Below, piece by piece: positions 36,801 to 44,690 of a DNA stretch of 64,000 nt; position 1 is the stretch's first letter, and every line of letters begins with the position of its first letter. Position numbers and translations under genes: made by a program. Origin of the DNA: Erwinia phyllosphaerae (GTDB taxonomy: Bacteria > Pseudomonadota > Gammaproteobacteria > Enterobacterales > Enterobacteriaceae); contig NZ_JAHSPF010000003.1 of the NCBI RefSeq assembly GCF_019132875.1, positions 186,001-250,000 of the forward strand, given 5' to 3'. The notes under the pieces are model-generated. The model did no database searches, was not told the origin of the DNA, and saw nothing but the letters and a program-made list of their open reading frames with translations.

Positions 36801-36823
36801 CAGGCTATCGATAAGATAGCCTG
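36801..36823 (-). terminator. Stem-loop after the repressor gene
   Basis: CAGGCTATC pairs with GATAGCCTG around a 5-nt loop, 10 bp past the repressor stop. Only a weak T-rich tract follows on the minus strand, so termination may be partial. Confidence 0.6.
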
Positions 36824-36832
36824 TGCTATAGG

Positions 36833-37432
36833 TTATCGCCGTAAATCGCGTATTAAAAAGATGGCGACGCCAGTCAGTTCTGCTTCTGATGACAGCTCGA
36901 CGGCAGGCAGGCGAGGATCGTCAACGGTTAAATAGCCGTTAGAAGGCCCTTCCAGATAGTGGTAAACCGAGATGCGCGTATTCACTTTTGCGAGCACTAA
37001 ATCGCCGGATTGCGGCGCGGCTTCGGTATCTATAATCACGATGCTGCCGCTGGTTGCCTCCGCGCAGCCGCTGTTTCGATCGAGAATATAAGCACGCCAG
37101 CTTTTTTTAGCCTTTACGCCGTTTGGCGTTGAAACCACCTCTCGCGTTTTGCCGTTAACGTCCCAAACCGGTATTGTTGATGCGCTGGTCGCTTTTTCTA
37201 TTTCACCTAATACGGCCTCGCCACGCATTTCGCCTTCGCCACTGGCCAGCCATTGCACGTTCACGTCCAGCGCCCTGGCGATATCAACCAGCTTGCGCGA
37301 TCCTTCCGCCTTGCCCTTCGTCAGACGCCAGATAGTAGGTTGTGAGACGCCCGACGCTTCTGCCAAAGCACCCTGAGTGATTCCTATCATGGACATAGCC
37401 ATGTTCAGCCGATCGGCCAGTGTATTTTTCAT
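36833..37432 (-). CDS. Phage CI-like repressor (XRE helix-turn-helix and S24 domain)
   Basis: This 199-residue protein has an N-terminal helix-turn-helix (ITQGALAEASGVSQPTIWRL, residues 18-37) and a C-terminal S24 domain. In lambda CI and LexA the S24 active site is a Ser-Lys dyad. Here a serine sits at the expected place (DRNSGCAEAT, Ser121), but the expected lysine segment reads NTRISVYHYL with no lysine. RecA-stimulated self-cleavage may therefore be lost. It is divergent from the antiterminator Q gene; the start MKNTL at 37432 was preferred to an in-frame ATG at 37468. It should repress the promoter in the 321-bp divergent spacer. Confidence 0.85.
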   Translation of the reverse strand: MKNTLADRLNMAMSMIGITQGALAEASGVSQPTIWRLTKGKAEGSRKLVDIARALDVNVQWLASGEGEMRGEAVLGEIEKATSASTIPVWDVNGKTREVVSTPNGVKAKKSWRAYILDRNSGCAEATSGSIVIIDTEAAPQSGDLVLAKVNTRISVYHYLEGPSNGYLTVDDPRLPAVELSSEAELTGVAIFLIRDLRR

Positions 37433-37489
37433 AGAGCAAAATTTATAGCGAAACGTATTTTTCGTCAAACACGCTTTGCTATTGCATCT

Positions 37490-37509
37490 TTAATAACCTA
37501 TGCTATTAA
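37490..37509. promoter_or_regulatory. Candidate repressor operator
   Basis: TTAATA and TATTAA form a 6-bp inverted repeat spaced by 8 bp, 58 bp upstream of the repressor start. Related half-site-like ATAGC/GCTAT words recur at 37445 and 37478. The site lies between the repressor and the rightward genes. Confidence 0.4.
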
Positions 37510-37753
37510 TTAAGGTGAGCTGATACTTAAACGGATAAAAAGCACGAGCGGGCTGGCGCCCTACTCTCCAGTCATGTGGCTCCAGGACGACGAAAAGGTT
37601 GAGTGATTTAAACCAGAAAAAACAAGCGAAGCGCCGCAGTAACAGGAAAATTTTCATCTGAAATCAGCGCCGTTTCGTTATGGGGTAGCGTTAAGGGAAG
37701 TGGCTGAAAACATTATTTTTACTTCTGTTTTATTCAATCGGTGAGGGGGCAAA

Positions 37754-38140
37754 ATGCGAGACATGAAAAGCTTACTGGAAAAGTGGGGTGGCTGGGCGGC
37801 TACTGAACGCAGCGGTGTAAATTATGCTCACGTGGCTGCTGGCTTTCGTGGTCTGGTTACCGCAGTCCCTGCGGGCAGGCCTGTTTGTAGTGATAATGAC
37901 GGTATGATCCTCGACAACTGTATTAGCAGGCTGAAAGTCAATCATCCCGATCAGTATGCATTGCTGGTAGCGCATTATCACTACCGTATCTCTTTACGCT
38001 CGATTGCCCGTCGCCGTCGCTGCGCTGACGGAACAATCCGTAAACAGTTACAGGCCGCAGAAGGTTTTGTGGAAGGTGTGTTAAGCGCGCTGGAAATAGA
38101 GCTGGAAGATGAAAATGATTTTTTCCTCTGCGCCGGCTGA
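37754..38140 (+). CDS. Phage antiterminator Q-like protein
   Basis: This 128-residue protein matches the phage antitermination Q family (phage 21/82 type): the start MRDMKSLLEKWGGWAATE and the block IARRRRCADGTIRKQLQAAE are characteristic. Q proteins load on RNA polymerase at the late promoter and allow read-through into the lysis genes that follow here. The late promoter would lie in the 168-bp gap 38141-38308. It is unusual that Q directly follows the repressor, with no cro, replication or recombination genes between them. Confidence 0.85.
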   Translation: MRDMKSLLEKWGGWAATERSGVNYAHVAAGFRGLVTAVPAGRPVCSDNDGMILDNCISRLKVNHPDQYALLVAHYHYRISLRSIARRRRCADGTIRKQLQAAEGFVEGVLSALEIELEDENDFFLCAG

Positions 38141-38308
38141 CATTTGCTGAAAACCATCCAGCCTTAAAAAACATATTGATGGTTAAAAAATTATACTTTT
38201 TATATGGCTTATATGCAGCCGTATTTATTCATCACCTGCGATAAAAATTTCACCAGGGAATATTTTATCGATACCGCACTGGCGGCTTTAAAAATGAAGA
38301 GGTGAAAA

Positions 38309-38776
38309 ATGAGTAAGATAATTCAGATTCTGGCTTTTGAAGAAGGCTATAAGGAAAAACCCTATATCGACACGGAAGGTTATCCAACGGTTGGCTGTGG
38401 TATTTTGCTTGGGCCAAAAAATGCCCCGCTGCAAAATTATAATTTTACCGTCCCTCGTGAAGTTGGCGATGTGTGGATGGGGAAACTGGTGGATGCAAAA
38501 ATAAAGGAGATGAATAACAGGCCGGTATTAGTGGCCGCATTAAAGCAGTGTAACGATGCGCGTGCAGATGTGCTTTACAGCATGGCTTATCAATTGGGTA
38601 TTGACGGCCTGTGCGCATTCAAAAATACGTTGGTGATGATTTCCAACAACAATTTTACGGGCGCAGCGGAAGGTATGCTGAGCAGCGTATGGGCAAAACA
38701 GACGCCGGAACGGGCAAAGCGTCATGCGGATGCCATGCGTAGCGGCACTTATGATGCGTGGAAGGGGGCTATATGA
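38309..38776 (+). CDS. Phage endolysin (T4-type lysozyme, GH24)
   Basis: This 155-residue muramidase cleaves the glycan backbone of peptidoglycan. The T4-lysozyme triad is intact with the right spacing: Glu12, Asp21 and Thr27 in FEEGYKEKPYIDTEGYPTVG. There is no signal peptide, so it needs the holin encoded next. The start is ATG with AGAGGTG upstream, and its stop overlaps the holin ATG (ATGA). Confidence 0.92.
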   Translation: MSKIIQILAFEEGYKEKPYIDTEGYPTVGCGILLGPKNAPLQNYNFTVPREVGDVWMGKLVDAKIKEMNNRPVLVAALKQCNDARADVLYSMAYQLGIDGLCAFKNTLVMISNNNFTGAAEGMLSSVWAKQTPERAKRHADAMRSGTYDAWKGAI

Positions 38777-39540
38777 GATTTCTTCTGTTTGTATTACTGG
38801 TCATGCTGGTGGCGCTTATTGTCTGGTGGATAAGTAAAAAAGGTAAAATTCAGCTGGTGGCTCACTCTAAGCTGCTGTTTAAAACCTGGTCCGTCTGGCT
38901 GGCCTCGGCGGGGTCGGCCATGGGCGCGTGGGTGCAATCTTTTCCGGATTCCGCCTCCAGCGCGCTAAGCGGATTGCCTGACGATGTGAAGACCGTTATG
39001 CCGCAGCATTTCTTAGGCATGCTGGCCTCGTTTATGGTTGCTATGGCGGTTATAGCCCAGTTTGTGCGTCAGAAAAAACTGGCAGCGGCTAATGCAGTGA
39101 TATCAGCTGTTACGGCCCCTTCAGGCGCTTCACCTTCATCAGTCAGCTCAGCGGTGCCTGTGAAGCCCGTCGCATCCACTACGCCTGACGCTACAGCGAA
39201 AGCTGGCGCTTCGGATACATCGGCTAAATCAGACGTTTCACCTTCATCAGTCAGCTCAGCGGTGCCTGTGAAGCCCGTCGCATCCACTACGCCTGACGCT
39301 ACGGCGAAAGCTGGCGCTTCGGATACATCGGCTAAATCAGACGCTTCACCTTCATCAGCCAGCTCAGCGGTGCCTGTGAAGCCTGTCGCATCCACTACGC
39401 CTGACGCTACGGCGAAAGCTGAGGCTTCTGCTGCGTCAGGGACTTCAGCTTCGGCGCCCGTTAAGGCAGATACGCCGGCCACCTCAGGCTCATCAACCCC
39501 GGCCGATGCTACAGGCCCGGCATCAGGAGATAAAAAATGA
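38773..39540 (+). CDS. Holin with repeat-extended C-terminal tail
   Basis: This 255-residue protein has three hydrophobic segments in its first 100 residues (about 2-20, 38-58 and 82-98) and a charged RQKKL boundary, as in class I phage holins. Holins open the inner membrane and release the endolysin. What is odd is the tail: about 150 residues of low complexity, rich in Ala, Ser, Thr, Pro and Lys, containing nearly three copies of a 36-residue repeat. Normal holins of this kind have about 100 residues. The call rests on position between endolysin and spanins and on the membrane pattern. The start at 38773 overlaps the endolysin stop. Confidence 0.75.
   Translation: MRFLLFVLLVMLVALIVWWISKKGKIQLVAHSKLLFKTWSVWLASAGSAMGAWVQSFPDSASSALSGLPDDVKTVMPQHFLGMLASFMVAMAVIAQFVRQKKLAAANAVISAVTAPSGASPSSVSSAVPVKPVASTTPDATAKAGASDTSAKSDVSPSSVSSAVPVKPVASTTPDATAKAGASDTSAKSDASPSSASSAVPVKPVASTTPDATAKAEASAASGTSASAPVKADTPATSGSSTPADATGPASGDKK
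39130..39425. repeat. 108-bp tandem repeat in the holin tail
   Basis: Two full copies (39130-39237 and 39238-39345) and a partial third from 39346 are nearly identical at the DNA level. The unit is 36 codons, starting SPSSVSSAVPVKPVASTTPD. Such high identity points to recent expansion. Confidence 0.93.
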
Positions 39541-39836
39541 CCACCTTTCTCTCTTTATTCAGCGGAAGCTGGCACGCGCTCGCCGGTGTTGGCGTAGTCA
39601 TTGCGGCAATAGTTGCCAGCTGGTTCGGCGGTAAAAAAAGCGGCAAGGTGCAGGAAAAGGCTAAAGCCGATGTGCAGGCCGCCAAAGTTGAAACGGCCAA
39701 AATCTCCGCCGTAGCGGCAACTCAGGCAAAAAATAGCGAGGAGAGTAAAAATGTTCAGGTCGCCAATAATGCTCTTAATGATGACGATGCTCGTAATAAG
39801 CTGCGCGAATCGCAATACAACGACAAACAGTCCTGA
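39537..39836 (+). CDS. Phage i-spanin (Rz-like)
   Basis: This 99-residue protein has one N-terminal membrane segment (ALAGVGVVIAAIVASWFGG) and a long Lys/Ala/Glu-rich periplasmic coiled coil. That is the plan of an inner-membrane spanin subunit, and the sequence resembles the DUF2681 type. With the o-spanin it would fuse inner and outer membranes at the last step of lysis. The ATG overlaps the holin stop (ATGA). The o-spanin gene starts inside it in another frame, which is typical for Rz/Rz1. Confidence 0.8.
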   Translation: MTTFLSLFSGSWHALAGVGVVIAAIVASWFGGKKSGKVQEKAKADVQAAKVETAKISAVAATQAKNSEESKNVQVANNALNDDDARNKLRESQYNDKQS

Positions 39837-39984
39837 TGTAGCCATTGATTCGTCCTGCACGCTATTTTCACCGATACACACCTATGGGCAGGACTGGAAA
39901 TTAATGGACGTCAGAACCGTAAAAGCAATTAACGTGCATAACGAAATATGGACCAAACATTGCGCAAAAGAAACCGGGAAATAG
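39751..39984 (+). CDS. Phage o-spanin (Rz1-like lipoprotein)
   Basis: This 77-residue protein has a lipoprotein signal ending LVISC (Cys18) and a mature part with SSCTLFSPIHTYGQDWKLMD and AINVHNEIWTKHC. That matches the usual o-spanin C-terminal pattern of a cysteine pair around a helix. The gene overlaps the i-spanin gene by 86 bp in another frame. It completes the lysis cassette of endolysin, holin and two spanins. Confidence 0.82.
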   Translation: MFRSPIMLLMMTMLVISCANRNTTTNSPDVAIDSSCTLFSPIHTYGQDWKLMDVRTVKAINVHNEIWTKHCAKETGK

Positions 39985-40057
39985 TTTTTAATCACCAGGG
40001 GAGCTGCGCAGGAGATTTTTTATTTAAAAGAAACTGCACGTTATTGTGGAGGTAAAT

Positions 40058-41806
40058 ATGATTGAAGTTAATTCTTTTGCAGAGTTGAGATCTATAAAGC
40101 CGGCTAAAAATGGCGAGCTGGCTTTATTGCGCCGCTATTATAATGGCGACAACTATTATCGGGGCGGCGGTAACTTCGTGGGTTTTGTGACGGCTTCACC
40201 GCCAGCGGATGACGGTGGCACCCTGGCAACCGGCAATGGTTTTTACTGGCGCAGGGTAATTAACGATCCGGATGAAGTTAATCTTTATCACTTTGGCGCA
40301 AGAGGCAACGGTACCACTAACGATACCGCGTCGGTAAAAAGCATGATCGACTGGGCGCTGCGCTATGACGTTACTATGCGAGATATCGCCGTGCGCTTTC
40401 CAGCCGGTAAGTTTTTGGTTAGCCCGATTGATTTATCGGCAACGGAAATTCCCTTTTTCTATTTATACGGCGACCACAACCCGCACGGCGGCATACCGCG
40501 CACCATTATTATCTCAGATAAGTCGGCCGCGCCCGTATTCAAAGTTAAAGCACGCCGTACCACTATCCAGGGTATCGCATGGCATGGTCAGGCGTCAGCG
40601 GACGTCGATAACCATAAAGAAGCGATCGCGGCGTCCATGTGTTCCAACGCGCAGCCGTTCTTTGAAAATACCATCGTTGCGGGTGAATCGGTGTTGATAA
40701 GCGCATTTCGCGCCAGCAACTGCAGCGGAACGGTGATCAAACTGCTTGATACGCTGGACTCGAAATTTAATCAAATTTATACCGCCAACACCTATGGCAG
40801 AATTTTTGATGTTGGCCACTCAAACGCGGCTTTTGGGGCCTGGGATCACTCAACGGCGGTCGAGCTTACCAACGCCCATTTTCACTACGGCTACGGCGAT
40901 GCCAGCCTGTCTATGCCGCGCGTTACTCAGGGGATGATCCATAACGTCTGGATTGAGCACAGCCGTTTTCCTGGCAATCTGCGCGATGGCGAATGGATTG
41001 TGGACGCGCTGAGCGTGGAAGATTGTCCCAACAAGCTGGATATGACCAACAGCCGCGTACAGCTTCGGCAGATCAATCTGCAGGGCGAAAGCAAACTGGA
41101 TTTACGTTACGATAACGAAAGCCGCTGGTTGTCTTCATACGAATACAGCTGGCGGCGCGATGAGCACTACGGCATTTTGCTCAACGGTTCTGTTCGGGCT
41201 GGCTGGTATTCCGGTTACCGGGTATCAAATAACAGCAGCGCCGATAAATGGTTTAACCTGGGGAAAATCAATTTCCCCAAAGATAACCTGCAGTGGATAT
41301 TTGAAATTGTCGGCAGGCAGAACACGCAAGCGCTGGAGAAACCGGCGGGCAATCCCACGACCTCAACCGGCTCATGCATGACATGGCTGAATATTTCCCG
41401 CTGCTGGAACGGCATCTATGGCGACATTCAGCATAAAGGATTGCCTTCGGTGCTGGACGTGAAGATCAATCGCATCGGCATGACCTATGCAGAAGTCTTT
41501 ATCAAAGTGAAAGCCAACAGCGGCGACACCTCTTTTAACCTGCGGGCGACAGGGCCAAGCCGTTTTGAATCCGGTGAGTGCTGTTTCTTTCAGCCCAACA
41601 TGAGCGAAGTTACCGATATTAATCTGCTGGGAACGACTATGGTCAACGCGCGGATGAGTTTGCATAACGGGCTGGCGGGCGTTGGGGCGAATGAAAAGGG
41701 CGTGTTGACGATAGCGACAACACCTGCAACAGCGCCCTCAACGCCAACTGCGGGCTATATTACGATCAACATTAACGGTACCGATCGTAAAATTGCTTAT
41801 TATTGA
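40058..41806 (+). CDS. Tail-spike-like protein, probable exopolysaccharide depolymerase (AmsF/colanidase-like)
   Basis: This 582-residue protein has an N-terminal module (MIEVNSFAELRSIKPAKNGE to FYWRRV) followed by a VNLYHFGARGNGTTNDTASV segment that starts a right-handed beta-helix of the pectate-lyase-3 type. That arrangement is shared by phage tail spikes that cut colanic-acid-like capsules and by AmsF, the amylovoran-processing protein of Erwinia. No signal peptide is visible. The ATG at 40058 follows GGAGG. It is the last gene after the lysis cassette, 73 bp past the o-spanin gene, and a terminator follows. No other tail gene is present, so it is either a prophage leftover or cargo released by the cassette. 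Confidence 0.78.
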   Translation: MIEVNSFAELRSIKPAKNGELALLRRYYNGDNYYRGGGNFVGFVTASPPADDGGTLATGNGFYWRRVINDPDEVNLYHFGARGNGTTNDTASVKSMIDWALRYDVTMRDIAVRFPAGKFLVSPIDLSATEIPFFYLYGDHNPHGGIPRTIIISDKSAAPVFKVKARRTTIQGIAWHGQASADVDNHKEAIAASMCSNAQPFFENTIVAGESVLISAFRASNCSGTVIKLLDTLDSKFNQIYTANTYGRIFDVGHSNAAFGAWDHSTAVELTNAHFHYGYGDASLSMPRVTQGMIHNVWIEHSRFPGNLRDGEWIVDALSVEDCPNKLDMTNSRVQLRQINLQGESKLDLRYDNESRWLSSYEYSWRRDEHYGILLNGSVRAGWYSGYRVSNNSSADKWFNLGKINFPKDNLQWIFEIVGRQNTQALEKPAGNPTTSTGSCMTWLNISRCWNGIYGDIQHKGLPSVLDVKINRIGMTYAEVFIKVKANSGDTSFNLRATGPSRFESGECCFFQPNMSEVTDINLLGTTMVNARMSLHNGLAGVGANEKGVLTIATTPATAPSTPTAGYITININGTDRKIAYY

Positions 41807-41857
41807 CCCGCCGATGCTGCGTCTTTGCCACGAGCGGCCAGCGCGAAACCAGATTCA

Positions 41858-41881
41858 GCCGCCAGCGATGGCGGCTTTTTT
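41858..41881 (+). terminator. Intrinsic terminator of the lysis-spike unit
   Basis: GCCGCCA (41858-41864) and TGGCGGC (41869-41875) pair around GCGA and are followed by six T. It slightly overlaps the end of the convergent cyclase gene. Confidence 0.92.
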
Positions 41882-43268
41882 ACAACACAAATTCCGGACA
41901 GACGCGGTTTCTGCCGCTGCTTTTGGCCACGTAAAGTTGCTTATCGGCGCTTTTTATTGATTCGTCCAGGCTGTGGGCATCGATAAGGCTCAGCGTGCTG
42001 ATGCCAATACTGACCGTTACGCTTAAATCCTGGTCGTTTAAAATGATGGCGTGCTGCTCAATGCTCCGCCGCAGGCGATCGGCCAGCAGGAAAGCGCGAT
42101 GTTGTGAAATGCCTTCAATCAGAATCAAGAACTCTTCGCCGCCCATGCGGCTGATAATGGCCGTTTGCTGTAGCGTCTGGCGAATACGCTCAACGGTTTG
42201 TGCCAGCACATAGTCGCCTGCCGCATGTCCCCAGGTATCGTTAATGCTTTTAAAATGATCGATATCCACGACAAAGGCCGCGCCGTAAAAAACGTGGTTC
42301 CTGCGGGCGGCCAGCGCATCCAGCCTGGCGGCCAGGCCGCTACGGGTTAGTGCGCCGGTCAGCAGGTCGTAATCTGCGCGTCGGGTAATGCGCGCCACCA
42401 GCTTTTTATTGGCGGTGGCGCTCAGGGAAACAATCAGCGGGCTGATGGTCATGGCCGCCACGCCAAGACGCGCGGCGGCAAGACTGTCAATCAGGAAGAA
42501 GTCGTCTCTGCCCTGAATAGTAAACACGTTGCTGGCAACCAGAATAATTTCGGTAATACCCGTCGCCATCGTCAACAGGCAGGTGATAAACAGCGGATAG
42601 CTTACGGCGCACCACATCAGCGCAGGCAGAGGAAAAATCAGGCTGCCGCCGCCGCCAACATAAATCCCTAAGGCAACCGAGGCCAGCAGCGACATCAAGG
42701 GCAGCGGCGAAGCGGCTTTCATCTCTTTTACCAGCTCGGGCAGCTCATCGCTGCGGGGCAGGGTAATCACCAGCGGCAGCAGCATGATGGACGTTGAGAC
42801 CTGTTCACAAAACCACGAAATCCAGCCTTTTACCAGGTCATCATGGAAATAGTGCTTGCTGGCAACGGCGCCGATCACGCCGCAGACGGCTGCACCAATC
42901 ACGGAGGCAGGAAAGACGCGATTTAGCGCCTGCAGGCGGCGTGGATGAGGCTGGGCGGGATAGCTGGTCAACAATACGCCCATGCCGGTAACGATAAAAG
43001 CCAGGTTGCCCGCATCCATTCCAGCCGAGGCGCCAACCGGCGTACCAAAAGCGATATCCGCCGTTACCAGGCCTGCATAAATTGAGGGGAACGTCAGCGC
43101 CGAACTAAGCTGAGGAAAACGAACCAGTAAACCCAACAGCAGGGCGTTACACGGCCAGAACAGCGAAAGTGCGGCGTTCGTGCGGCAATAAAGTCCCAGC
43201 AGCGCCATGCTCAGCGTGATAAAAAATAACAGGATAACCAGGTTGAATTTATATTTGCTTAGTGGCAT
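41880..43268 (-). CDS. MASE1-GGDEF diguanylate cyclase
   Basis: This 462-residue protein has an N-terminal MASE1 sensor with about eight membrane segments (residues 5-290) and a C-terminal GGDEF domain. The active site is GGEEF (SRMGGEEFLIL) and the substrate motif FVVDIDHFKSINDTWGH is intact, so it should make cyclic di-GMP. The ATG at 43268 (MPLSKYKF) is preferred; a TTG four codons upstream is possible. It is a second cyclase in the window besides DgcQ, here flanking the prophage remnant, and has no close partner gene. Confidence 0.9.
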   Translation of the reverse strand: MPLSKYKFNLVILLFFITLSMALLGLYCRTNAALSLFWPCNALLLGLLVRFPQLSSALTFPSIYAGLVTADIAFGTPVGASAGMDAGNLAFIVTGMGVLLTSYPAQPHPRRLQALNRVFPASVIGAAVCGVIGAVASKHYFHDDLVKGWISWFCEQVSTSIMLLPLVITLPRSDELPELVKEMKAASPLPLMSLLASVALGIYVGGGGSLIFPLPALMWCAVSYPLFITCLLTMATGITEIILVASNVFTIQGRDDFFLIDSLAAARLGVAAMTISPLIVSLSATANKKLVARITRRADYDLLTGALTRSGLAARLDALAARRNHVFYGAAFVVDIDHFKSINDTWGHAAGDYVLAQTVERIRQTLQQTAIISRMGGEEFLILIEGISQHRAFLLADRLRRSIEQHAIILNDQDLSVTVSIGISTLSLIDAHSLDESIKSADKQLYVAKSSGRNRVCPEFVL

Positions 43269-43693
43269 TGAGTTGCTCAAACTTTATTCATGGCAATGTC
43301 GTGGCAAAAGGGGCGTTAATGCCGTGAGAAGCGGCACGCGCTGTTTTTTATGCTTATGGTTTTAAAAGATAAAGTGAAGTAGCGCCAGGCGTTGCACCTT
43401 AATAAAATCAAGAGAAATAATCCTGTACGATTGCGCGTCAAGAATATCCTTGTGGTTATTCAATTTCAATCTTTCGGCCAGTTATGACACGCAACCTGAT
43501 TTTCAATTGCTTTATCCGGGAAGTGCTATATATACCGTAAAAAAATGTGCTTTACGCACTATAAATGACTACCTTTTTTCTGTTTGAGAGAATTCCCAAA
43601 GAAAGGCGGTCCTAAAAATCAGAAAAAATTTATCGGGATCCGGCGCGAAAAGGGCAGCGCATTCACGCCGGAGAGAGAACAAAAACCGATCGG
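43269..43693. other. AT-rich non-coding spacer upstream of the MASE1-GGDEF gene
   Basis: These 425 bp hold no supported gene. The left part must carry the promoter of the cyclase. The DUF6388 gene ends at the right edge. No clear terminator or repeat was seen. Confidence 0.5.
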
Positions 43694-44017
43694 CTACAGT
43701 TCGTTTTTAATGCAAAACTCTTCCCAGCTCATGCCCAGCGCGGCGGCATGCTCGCGCAGGTAGGCCTCAATAGCCTGCGCCGCTATTTCTTTATCCGGTT
43801 CGGCCAGCTGAATAGCAAACAGCATGCCGTCGAGCTTTTTTTCACGCGTGAACGCGGCGTAGGCACGATCGCTCTGCATGCGCTGTAGCTGTGGCAGCGT
43901 CATACCCAGGCTGGCCGCATCCTGCTCGCTTAAGGCGGCGATACCAGCTTTGATTTCCGGATGCGCCTCAAGAAAAAGCGCGGTAGCGGCGGCGTAGTAT
44001 TCTTCAATAGTCTTCAT
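43694..44017 (-). CDS. DUF6388 family protein
   Basis: This 107-residue, all-helical, acidic protein begins MKTIEEYYAAATALFLEAHP and ends LGMSWEEFCIKNEL. It fits a family of small proteins in Erwinia and Pantoea that I recall as DUF6388; function unknown. The ATG at 44017 is preceded by a weak ribosome site. It is divergent from yedD, 157 bp away, and stands alone. Confidence 0.7.
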   Translation of the reverse strand: MKTIEEYYAAATALFLEAHPEIKAGIAALSEQDAASLGMTLPQLQRMQSDRAYAAFTREKKLDGMLFAIQLAEPDKEIAAQAIEAYLREHAAALGMSWEEFCIKNEL

Positions 44018-44174
44018 AAAACGGGTCCGGCAAAAAATGAGGCGTCAGTTTACACGGCTGTCGCCTTTTCAGCATCAGCTCAGGGCAAAAGAGCAGGGCA
44101 AAGAGCGAGACAGCTTGAATTGTACGGGTAAAAGATTATAACGTAGCGCCTGGTTGACGAGTCAGGAATTAAAA

Positions 44175-44654
44175 ATGAAAAAGTGGATTTTAACAGCCGC
44201 CGTTGCGCTGGCTGGCTGTGCGCAAATACCCAATTACCAGAGCGCGGTGAAAACGCCGCCGCCCGCAAACCTGGTCGGCAACTGGCAGACAATGGGGCCG
44301 CAAAAGGGACTGGTCAGTAAAGAGGCCGTCGCTAGCCTGATTATTACCGCGCAGGGCGATACGCTGGACTGCCGCCAGTGGCAGCGGGTTATCGCCAAAC
44401 CGGGCAAAATTACGCTGTTGTCCGGTGACTGGGTCAATATTAATAATGAGGTGCGCGTCATGCCGCTGGAGCTGGAAGGCCAGGCGCTGCATTACGACAA
44501 GCTGGTGCTGCAAAAAGTGTCGCAGCCGACTGCTGAATGTCAGGATGCGTTAAAGCACGTCAACGACAAGGTTGTGGCGAAGAAGGCCGCTTCCCAGTCT
44601 TCCGGCAGCGGCAAGTCGCATCACAAGACCATGCTAAGAAACGGCAAAAGCTGA
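44175..44654 (+). CDS. yedD: Lipoprotein YedD
   Basis: This 159-residue outer-membrane lipoprotein has the signal MKKWILTAAVALAGC (Cys15). The mature part is close to E. coli YedD: NWQTMGPQKGLVSKEAVASL and GDTLDCRQWQRVIAKPGK. It has a C-terminal Lys/Ser-rich extension of about 20 residues that E. coli lacks. Function unknown. The start at 44175 was chosen over an in-frame ATG at 44154 because it gives the standard signal peptide. It is convergent with amyA, as in E. coli. Confidence 0.93.
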   Translation: MKKWILTAAVALAGCAQIPNYQSAVKTPPPANLVGNWQTMGPQKGLVSKEAVASLIITAQGDTLDCRQWQRVIAKPGKITLLSGDWVNINNEVRVMPLELEGQALHYDKLVLQKVSQPTAECQDALKHVNDKVVAKKAASQSSGSGKSHHKTMLRNGKS

Positions 44655-44661
44655 TGGAAAG

Positions 44662-44690
44662 AACCACGCGCCCGCGCGCGTGGTTTTTTT
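44662..44690. terminator. Intrinsic terminator between yedD and amyA
   Basis: AACCACGCGC (44662-44671) pairs with 44676-44685 around a 4-nt loop, followed by T residues on the plus strand. Confidence 0.9.

Noticed and set aside
36681-36935. 84-codon plus-strand ORF before the repressor end
   Set aside because: It overlaps the repressor gene and its terminator and has no ribosome site or family features.
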